Of a stretch of DNA of 8,242 bases, positions 1-5,065 are shown in pieces. The position numbers were made by a program, and so were the translations under genes. Origin of the DNA: Dinghuibacter sp964544695 (GTDB taxonomy: Bacteria; Bacteroidota; Bacteroidia; Chitinophagales; Chitinophagaceae); contig CAZJDB010000226.1 of NCBI GenBank assembly GCA_964544695.1, positions 1 to 8,242 of the forward strand, read 5' to 3'. Numbering within the stretch: the stretch's first letter is position 1; each line of letters starts with the position of its first letter. The notes beneath the pieces are model-generated. The model had not been told where the DNA came from, searched no databases, and worked only from the letters and a program-made list of their open reading frames with translations.

Positions 1-1322
1 GGTTTGTCCGTCCGCCAGCAATGAGGATAGGTGTGCTCGTATTTTTCGATTTTGAAGGCCCGGTTTTCCTTTTTCAGTTTTACGCAAATGTCCACGTTGA
101 CATCGCTGTAATTGGGATCGTCCTTGTAGTTCTTGACGTAGCGGTGGCTGAACTCGCCCAGACCACTCACGAATTTGCCTTCTTTATCCACCATGGTCAG
201 GATACCGATCCCGTACTTCTTTCCCACCTTGTAGTCATCAGCGCCAAAAGCCGGAGAGGTATGTACGATACCCGTACCGTCTTCTATGGTAACGAAATCG
301 CCCAGCAAAACCCTGAAAGGATCGCCTTCAACAAGTTCTGGCCGATTGGCATGATAAGGCAGAAGTTGCTCGTAGCGAAGCCCTTCGAGCTCGCTACCCT
401 TGAATTCACTCAGCACGGCCCAGGGAAGCACCTTCGTTTCCGGACCGTACGTCTCAAAGTCGCCGTTTTCTCCCTCAGGCTTGAAATATTTTCCCAACAG
501 GGCCTTGGCCAGGATTACGTTCACCGGAAGATGCGTGTAGGGATTGAACGTCCGCACGAGGACGTAATCTATTTTCGGCCCCACCGTAAGACCCAGGTTG
601 CTGGGCAGGGTCCAGGGGGTAGTGGTCCAGGCCAGGAAAAATGCTTCCCGGACTCCGAAGAAATCCGGGTCCGCGGCCTTGAACATAGCGACAACGCTCG
701 TATCCTTCACTTCCTTGTATGTCCCCGGTTGGTTCAACTCATGGGAGCTCAGTCCTGTTCCCGCGGCAGGGGAATAGGGTTGTATACTTACGCTTTCGTA
801 GAGCAGGCCCCTGTCATAGAACTCCTTGAGGATCCACCAAAGCGTTTCAATATAGTTGTTTTCAAAGGTGATATAGGGGTGATCCAGGTCCACCCAATAC
901 CCCATTCTTCGCGTCAGGTCATCCCACTTATCCTTGAACTTCAATACTTCTTTTCGGCAAATGGCATTGTATTCGGCAATGGAGATCTTCTTTCCGATGT
1001 CGTCCTTGGTGATGCCCAGCATTTTTTCAACCCCGAGTTCGACGGGCAAGCCGTGCGTATCCCAGCCGGCTTTCCGCTTCACCTGGAAACCCTGCATCGT
1101 TTTATAGCGGCAGACCAGGTCCTTCAGGGTCCTGGAAATTACGTGGTGGATCCCGGGCATGCCGTTGGCACTGGGCGGACCCTCATAAAATACAAAGGCC
1201 GGGCGCCCTTCCCTCAGGTCCACGCTTCGCTGGAAAGCATCGGATGCAGTCCATGCATCCAGCACTTCCTTTTCCATGGCGGGTAGGTTCAACTGTTGAT
1301 ATTCCCTGTACATGGCGCTCAT
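1..1322 (-). CDS. ileS: Isoleucyl-tRNA synthetase, N-terminal 440 codons (cut by the left window edge)
   Basis: Cytoplasmic class I aminoacyl-tRNA synthetase that charges tRNA-Ile with isoleucine using ATP. The reading frame from ATG at 1322 stays open to base 3. Visible motifs: EGPPSANGMPGIHH at about residues 47-60, which is the HIGH signature in the variant form PGIHH; WDTHGLPVE at 87-95, a hallmark of IleS/ValS/LeuS; WTTTPWTLPSN at 232-242 and GTGIVHTSPAFGADD at 349-363, both from the CP1 editing domain that hydrolyses Val-tRNA-Ile; and YPHCWRTDK at 432-440 where the sequence ends. The KMSKS loop, anticodon-binding domain and C-terminus lie outside the window; relatives in this phylum are about 1,100 residues long. 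A second in-frame ATG lies three codons downstream (1313), so the start could be either. No Shine-Dalgarno is evident, as is usual in Bacteroidota. A good promoter match sits upstream (1361-1393). The gene diverges from the small secreted protein at 1444. Confidence 0.96.
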   Translation of the reverse strand, partial: MSAMYREYQQLNLPAMEKEVLDAWTASDAFQRSVDLREGRPAFVFYEGPPSANGMPGIHHVISRTLKDLVCRYKTMQGFQVKRKAGWDTHGLPVELGVEKMLGITKDDIGKKISIAEYNAICRKEVLKFKDKWDDLTRRMGYWVDLDHPYITFENNYIETLWWILKEFYDRGLLYESVSIQPYSPAAGTGLSSHELNQPGTYKEVKDTSVVAMFKAADPDFFGVREAFFLAWTTTPWTLPSNLGLTVGPKIDYVLVRTFNPYTHLPVNVILAKALLGKYFKPEGENGDFETYGPETKVLPWAVLSEFKGSELEGLRYEQLLPYHANRPELVEGDPFRVLLGDFVTIEDGTGIVHTSPAFGADDYKVGKKYGIGILTMVDKEGKFVSGLGEFSHRYVKNYKDDPNYSDVNVDICVKLKKENRAFKIEKYEHTYPHCWRTDK

Positions 1323-1330
1323 AATTGCGT

Positions 1331-1350
1331 TTTGCGCCGTTCGGCGCGTC
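1331..1350 (-). repeat. GC-rich palindromic element in the ileS leader
   Basis: Read on the minus strand this is GACGCGCCGAACGGCGCAAA. GCGCC and GGCGC pair around a short GAAC loop; a sixth C-G step would leave only AA. The first nine bases, GACGCGCCG, and the later GGCGC are the same as in the two elements after gyrB (5007-5052), so it belongs to the same short repeat family. It lies between the predicted transcription start (about 1354) and the ileS start codon, so a hairpin could form at the 5' end of the ileS mRNA. Whether it is regulatory or a scattered repeat cannot be told from one locus. Confidence 0.6.
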
Positions 1351-1360
1351 AAAGAGGGTG

Positions 1361-1393
1361 CAAAGGTACGAAATTCCAGCGGCCTGAGAGCAA
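1361..1393 (-). promoter_or_regulatory. Bacteroidota-type promoter for ileS
   Basis: On the minus strand TACCTTTG (1368-1361) matches the -7 box TAnnTTTG. A TTG (1393-1391) lies 22 bases upstream, in the range seen for the -33 box. Transcription would start near 1354, giving a leader of about 30 bases before the ATG at 1322. The 12-mer TACCTTTGCACC (1368-1357) is identical to the one in front of gyrB, which strengthens the call. Confidence 0.7.
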
Positions 1394-1443
1394 TCGTCAT
1401 CTTGGCACAGTTTTGGACCCCAGATGCGGAAATGAGAACCGTT

Positions 1444-1899
1444 ATGAAAAACACCTTGATGTTAACCATTCTCCTATTTATTGGAGTCGCCGTTTCGGCC
1501 CAAACGCATCACAACGCGAAAAAAGAAGACACCCCTAAGGTCATTACCCCACCCGATTCAGTAACCACCGCTTTTCAAGCCAAATTCAGCGGCATGACGC
1601 CTACCTGGCAAGTAACCCCTGCCGGTAACTTTTGCGCCGTAATGGACAACGGCGGAAAGAAGGAATACGCCGAATTCGATTCTTCCGGTAAGTGGCTCAG
1701 GACCAAGACGGACCTGGATTTAACGCAGCTCAGCGATGCAGCAAAAACTGCCCTTCAGACCCAATATCCAGGTATGGAGATCGCGGCTGTACAGAAGCTG
1801 GAATACGAAAACGTGAACCCCTTTTACAAAGTGGATTTGAAGCAGGGGGACCAGGAAAAGTCCGTCATGGTCAATGACGCGGGCTACATCCAGGAATAA
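1444..1899 (+). CDS. Small secreted PepSY-like protein
   Basis: A 151-residue protein with a clear signal peptide: MKN, then a hydrophobic stretch of about 14 residues, then VSA before Gln20, the likely cleavage point. Cleavage ahead of Gln is common in Bacteroidota exported proteins. The mature part has two similar halves. Each starts with a helix of the type DSVTTAFQAKFSGM (38-51) or SDAAKTALQTQYPGM (97-111) and ends in beta strands closing with DSSGKWL (79-85) or NDAGYI (144-149). This layout fits the PepSY-like family (once called beta-lactamase-inhibitor-like) found in many copies in Bacteroidota; the periplasmic role is unknown. The ATG at 1444 is preferred because it begins the signal peptide; ATG 1432 would add MRTV and is possible. 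The same frame is open back to 1312, but that extension would overlap the start of ileS and bury the signal peptide. There is one Cys (64) and no lipobox. I see no TAnnTTTG promoter upstream. The stop lies 8 bases from the stop of the convergent AraC gene. Confidence 0.85.
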   Translation: MKNTLMLTILLFIGVAVSAQTHHNAKKEDTPKVITPPDSVTTAFQAKFSGMTPTWQVTPAGNFCAVMDNGGKKEYAEFDSSGKWLRTKTDLDLTQLSDAAKTALQTQYPGMEIAAVQKLEYENVNPFYKVDLKQGDQEKSVMVNDAGYIQE

Positions 1900-1907
1900 A
1901 TCCCAAC

Positions 1908-2849
1908 TTAACGCAGCAGTAAGTCACATGGCTTCAAACCCGTGTGCTTCTTGAAGGCCGTTGAAAAATGGGAGATGGAAGAATAGCCCAGGAGTAGGGA
2001 TACTTCCGTCACGCTGAGCCCTTTTTCGTACAACAGGTATCTGGCGTGTTCCATGCGTTGCCCCTGGTAGAAGTCGAAGATGGTCGTGCCGAACAACTCT
2101 TTAAAGCCCTTTTTGAGGTAACATTCATTCATGGCCACCTTCCGACTTAATTCCTTGATTGTCAGTGGTTGACCGATGTGTTCCAGGAGGATTTCCCTGG
2201 CCTTGGCGATTTTTTCCCTGTCGGCCTCGTTGGACAGGAACTTGCACGCAAATACGCCCTCCTCTTTTTCCTCCAGGAGGCATTCCAGGCTGTACAACAG
2301 CAGCGCCTGGACCTGGCTGTTGACGAATATGTTTTCCAGGGAGCCCTCGTAGTGGTGTGACAGCAGGCTTTCGAGGATCAACCGGCTCCTGCCGCAAAGG
2401 GGGACGATCTTGGTAAAGGAACTGGGATACCGGAAAGCCAGGACCTCATCCGTCCTGGAGGTACTTTGCTTCCCTTTTACAAAAGGAGTCACATAGGTCG
2501 CGGAAAACCGGAAATGAAACAGATCCAGGGAGGGTCGGGCCCCACAAGTACTCCCGGCTTTCCGGCAAGCTTGGCCACCGCTACACCGCGGATCGTCGCA
2601 ATAGGCATTTCCTGTCAAACAAAACCTTAGTTCCAGGTAGCTCTCGGGCCCTTGCTGGTATACCATCATTCCCGTATCCTCCACTGTCCACTGGGGCATC
2701 AAATTATATCGCTGGATGGAATAAGCCACTCCACCGGGAATATGCTGCTCTTTACTGTGAAGTAGCTCCAGGGATTCCTGGAGAATGGGCTGTTTGCGGG
2801 CAATGGATAATATATCTGGAGGTTGCAGCACGGTGCAAAAGTAGGGCAT
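1908..2849 (-). CDS. AraC-family transcriptional regulator with a cysteine-rich sensor half
   Basis: Predicted DNA-binding regulator of 313 residues if ATG 2849 is used. The C-terminal 100 residues carry the two AraC helix-turn-helix units: PLTIKELSRKVAMNECYLKKGF (first HTH, about 228-249) and LSVTEVSLLLGYSSISHFSTAFKKHTG (second HTH, about 278-304), ending in LKPCDLLLR. The family usually has GFS/GYSS..FS..FKK..G.SP in the second unit, as here. The N-terminal ~200 residues are a sensor or dimer region that I cannot assign to a ligand. It has five cysteines in 26 residues (C77, C84, C89, C95, C102), which suggests metal or redox sensing, by inference only. The start is uncertain: the frame is open to a TTG at 2867, ATG is at 2849, and a promoter-like element (2836-2868) spans the ATG. 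If that element is the real promoter, translation must begin further in, for example at ATG 2699 (263 residues). The target genes are unknown; gyrB is divergent and the small secreted gene is convergent. Confidence 0.88.
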   Translation of the reverse strand: MPYFCTVLQPPDILSIARKQPILQESLELLHSKEQHIPGGVAYSIQRYNLMPQWTVEDTGMMVYQQGPESYLELRFCLTGNAYCDDPRCSGGQACRKAGSTCGARPSLDLFHFRFSATYVTPFVKGKQSTSRTDEVLAFRYPSSFTKIVPLCGRSRLILESLLSHHYEGSLENIFVNSQVQALLLYSLECLLEEKEEGVFACKFLSNEADREKIAKAREILLEHIGQPLTIKELSRKVAMNECYLKKGFKELFGTTIFDFYQGQRMEHARYLLYEKGLSVTEVSLLLGYSSISHFSTAFKKHTGLKPCDLLLR

Positions 2850-2868
2850 CGGGAGACACGGGTCCAAA
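2836..2868 (-). promoter_or_regulatory. Bacteroidota-type promoter, probably for the AraC gene
   Basis: On the minus strand TTTG (2868-2865) is followed after 21 bases by TACTTTTG (2843-2836), matching the TTTG / TAnnTTTG consensus. The extended form TACTTTTGCACC differs at one base from the 12-mer shared by the ileS and gyrB promoters. Transcription would begin near 2830, downstream of the ATG at 2849, so this element and that start codon conflict. Confidence 0.5.
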
Positions 2869-2936
2869 AGGCTTCAAATCCTGACGCCCTGGTGACAAAC
2901 ACATGTTGATAAATACCCGGTTTTAACACCCGTTAA

Positions 2937-2968
2937 TTGGCTTAAAAGGCTTAATTTTACTACCTTTG
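2937..2968 (+). promoter_or_regulatory. Bacteroidota-type promoter for gyrB
   Basis: TTGG (2937-2940) and TACCTTTG (2961-2968) are separated by 20 bases and match the -33 and -7 boxes of the Bacteroidota primary sigma factor. Transcription would start near 2975, leaving a leader of about 25 bases. That leader is A-rich and has only a distant AGGA (2983-2986), 13 bases before the ATG, so translation probably does not depend on a strong Shine-Dalgarno. Confidence 0.75.
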
Positions 2969-2999
2969 CACCACATAAAGAAAGGACTGAAAAGTTTGT

Positions 3000-4991
3000 A
3001 TGAGTACTGAATTTCAAGCAGTGGAAACACCCACCCAAAACGGCAATGGATACGGCGCTGAAAGCATTCAGGTTTTAGAAGGATTGGAGGCTGTCCGTAA
3101 AAGGCCGGCCATGTACATCGGAGATATAGGGGTCAAGGGGTTGCACCACCTGGTGTATGAAGTAGTGGACAACTCTATAGACGAAGCCCTGGGGGGATTT
3201 TGCAAAAACATCGACGTCACGATCCACGAAGATAACTCCGTAACCGTCACGGATGACGGCAGGGGGATCCCTACCGGCATCATGGCCAAGGAAAAGAAAT
3301 CCGCCCTGGAAGTGGTTATGACCGTCCTTCATGCCGGCGGCAAATTCGACAAGGGTTCCTACAAGGTTTCCGGAGGTTTGCACGGTGTGGGCGTGAGTTG
3401 CGTTAACGCGCTCAGTTCGGTGCTGCACGCCACCATATTCAGGGAAGGAAAGGTATTCGAGCAGGAATACAATACCGGTATTCCCCAATACCCCGTGCGG
3501 ACCATCGGCGAAACCGACCTGACGGGTACGATGATACATTTCTGGCCGGACAATTCCATTTTCAACAGCACTACCTATAACAAGGACATCCTGGCCGGAC
3601 GCCTCAGGGAACTTTCCTATTTGAATAAAGGGGTCCGGATTACCCTCACCGACCTCCGTGAAAAGGACGAGGAGGACAAGCCCTTCGTCGAAACCTTCTT
3701 CAGCGAAGGCGGTATCGTGGAATTCGTGGAAATGTTGGATCGGAATGCCAAACGGACTGCGCTGATCAATAAGACGCTGTATGTCGACGGTTTTGATGCG
3801 AACGCCAACGTCGAGGTCGAGGTCGCCATGTCCTACAATGACGACTTCAAGGAGCACATTTTTTCCTACGTCAATAACATCAACACCATCGAGGGTGGCA
3901 CCCACATCACGGGCTTCCGAAGGGCGCTTACCCGCGTCTTCAAACAATACGGTGAAAAGGAAGGGCTTTTTGAAAGGGCTAAAGTAGAGGTCGAAGGGGA
4001 CGATTTCCGGGAAGGCCTGAGCGCCATTATTTCGGTCAAGGTGCCCGAACCCCAATTCGAGGGCCAGACGAAAACCAAGTTGGGCAATAGCGAAGTCAGT
4101 GGAATTGTGGAAACGACCGTGGCTAAGGCACTGGATACGTACCTGGAGGAAAACCCCAGGGAAGCCCGAAATGTGATCCAAAAGGTCATCCTGGCGGCCC
4201 AGGCGAGAGTTGCCGCAAAAAAAGCAAGGGAACTCGTCCAGCGTAAAAGCGTCCTTTCGGGTGGAGGGCTGCCGGGTAAGTTAGCCGACTGCTCGGACCG
4301 CGACCCGGGGCGTTGCGAACTCTACCTCGTGGAAGGGGATTCCGCAGGCGGAACGGCGAAACAGGGCAGAGACAGGAGTTTCCAGGCCATCCTTCCGTTG
4401 AGAGGTAAGATCCTCAACGTAGAAAAGGCCATGGAACACAAGATCCTCGAAAATGAAGAAATACGAAACGTTTATACTGCCCTGGGTGTCACCGTGGGTA
4501 CACCCGAAGACCCCAAGGCCCTGAACCTCGCCAAACTTCGGTATCATAAGCTGATCATCATGACGGATGCCGATGTAGATGGTAGTCACATCGCTACCCT
4601 GATCCTGACCTTTCTCTTCCGTTATATGAAGGAAATGGTCGAGCAGGGCTACGTATACCTCGCCCAACCTCCCCTTTACCTGGTTAAGGCAAAGAAGGGG
4701 AAGGCCTCTGAATACGCCTGGACCGAAGATGACCGGAAAATAGCGGTGGAACGCATCGGGGAGGGAAAGGAAGATAACGTGGACATCCAACGCTATAAAG
4801 GGTTGGGAGAAATGAATGCGGATCAATTGTGGGATACCACCATGAATCCCAACAAGCGTACCTTGAAAATGGTCACCCTTGAAAGCGCTGCTGAGGCCGA
4901 TCTGGTATTCAGCATGCTGATGGGCGATGAGGTAGCGCCCAGGCGCGAATTCATCGAGACTCATGCCAAGTACGCACGGATAGACGTGTAA
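3000..4991 (+). CDS. gyrB: DNA gyrase subunit B
   Basis: ATPase subunit of the A2B2 type II topoisomerase that introduces negative supercoils. It has 663 residues. The GHKL ATPase domain shows EVVDNSIDEA with Glu54 (catalytic base, E. coli Glu42), Asn58 (Mg-ATP, Asn46), DDGRGIP at 85-91 (Asp85 = E. coli Asp73) and GGLHGVG at about 125-131. Arg148 matches E. coli Arg136, a coumarin-contact residue. The transducer domain follows. The TOPRIM domain has EGDSAGG at 445-451, PLRGKILNVEKA after it, and the metal-binding DADVDGSH at 523-530. QRYKGLGEMN at 597-606 is the conserved C-terminal signature. The chain lacks the ~170-residue insertion of E. coli GyrB, as is normal outside Proteobacteria. The TAKQGRDRSFQAILPLRG context favours GyrB over ParE. 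The start at ATG 3000 gives a 12-residue longer N-terminus than E. coli and fits the promoter at 2937-2968. The two lectin genes follow after 74 bases. Confidence 0.97.
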   Translation: MSTEFQAVETPTQNGNGYGAESIQVLEGLEAVRKRPAMYIGDIGVKGLHHLVYEVVDNSIDEALGGFCKNIDVTIHEDNSVTVTDDGRGIPTGIMAKEKKSALEVVMTVLHAGGKFDKGSYKVSGGLHGVGVSCVNALSSVLHATIFREGKVFEQEYNTGIPQYPVRTIGETDLTGTMIHFWPDNSIFNSTTYNKDILAGRLRELSYLNKGVRITLTDLREKDEEDKPFVETFFSEGGIVEFVEMLDRNAKRTALINKTLYVDGFDANANVEVEVAMSYNDDFKEHIFSYVNNINTIEGGTHITGFRRALTRVFKQYGEKEGLFERAKVEVEGDDFREGLSAIISVKVPEPQFEGQTKTKLGNSEVSGIVETTVAKALDTYLEENPREARNVIQKVILAAQARVAAKKARELVQRKSVLSGGGLPGKLADCSDRDPGRCELYLVEGDSAGGTAKQGRDRSFQAILPLRGKILNVEKAMEHKILENEEIRNVYTALGVTVGTPEDPKALNLAKLRYHKLIIMTDADVDGSHIATLILTFLFRYMKEMVEQGYVYLAQPPLYLVKAKKGKASEYAWTEDDRKIAVERIGEGKEDNVDIQRYKGLGEMNADQLWDTTMNPNKRTLKMVTLESAAEADLVFSMLMGDEVAPRREFIETHAKYARIDV

Positions 4992-5006
4992 GTGCGACTG
5001 AAGCCC

Positions 5007-5024
5007 GACGCGCCGGAGGCGCAC
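5007..5024 (+). repeat. GC-rich palindromic element, copy 1 after gyrB
   Basis: GACGCGCCGGAGGCGCAC: a 5-bp stem GCGCC/GGCGC (5010-5014 with 5018-5022) closed by GGA. It starts 16 bases after the gyrB stop and shares GACGCGCCG and GGCGC with copy 2 (5034-5052) and with the element in the ileS leader. The outer bases do not pair, so it is weaker than copy 2. Confidence 0.65.
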
Positions 5025-5033
5025 AAATGCCCA

Positions 5034-5052
5034 GACGCGCCGAAGGCGCGTC
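5034..5052 (+). repeat. GC-rich palindromic element, copy 2: perfect 8-bp hairpin
   Basis: GACGCGCC (5034-5041), loop GAA, GGCGCGTC (5045-5052): a perfect 8-bp inverted repeat that should form a very stable hairpin in RNA. It sits 42 bases after the gyrB stop and 13 bases before the ATG of the lectin gene. It has no T-run after it (TCCTCATAATTAG follows), so it is not a classical intrinsic terminator. It could still attenuate read-through, protect the 3' end of the gyrB mRNA or affect translation of the lectin gene; none of these is shown. Confidence 0.7.
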
Positions 5053-5065
5053 CTCATAATTAGAT

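Noticed and set aside
21..1286. Long plus-strand open frame (421 codons) opposite ileS
   Set aside because: The minus strand encodes a canonical IleS with all expected motifs; the plus frame resembles no known protein and arises from codon bias.
1403..1418. Sigma-54-like sequence TGGCACAGTTTTGGAC before the small secreted gene
   Set aside because: The -24 half is perfect, but GG-N10-GC is not kept (GA instead of GC at the -12 site), so I count it as chance.
1312..1443. Extension of the small secreted protein back to ATG 1312
   Set aside because: It would overlap the first codons and the promoter of ileS and place the signal peptide 44 residues inside the protein.
3075..4181. Minus-strand open frame of 368 codons inside gyrB
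   Set aside because: It is antisense to a clear GyrB and has no motif, promoter or conserved feature that I can see.
3000..4991. ParE (topoisomerase IV) in place of GyrB
   Set aside because: Length alone would fit both, but the TAKQGRDRSFQAILPLRG and EEIRNVYTALGVTVGT contexts and the ending ETHAKYARIDV are typical of GyrB.
5034..5056. Hairpin after gyrB as an intrinsic terminator
   Set aside because: The stem is strong but no T-run follows; I list it as a palindromic repeat and leave termination open.
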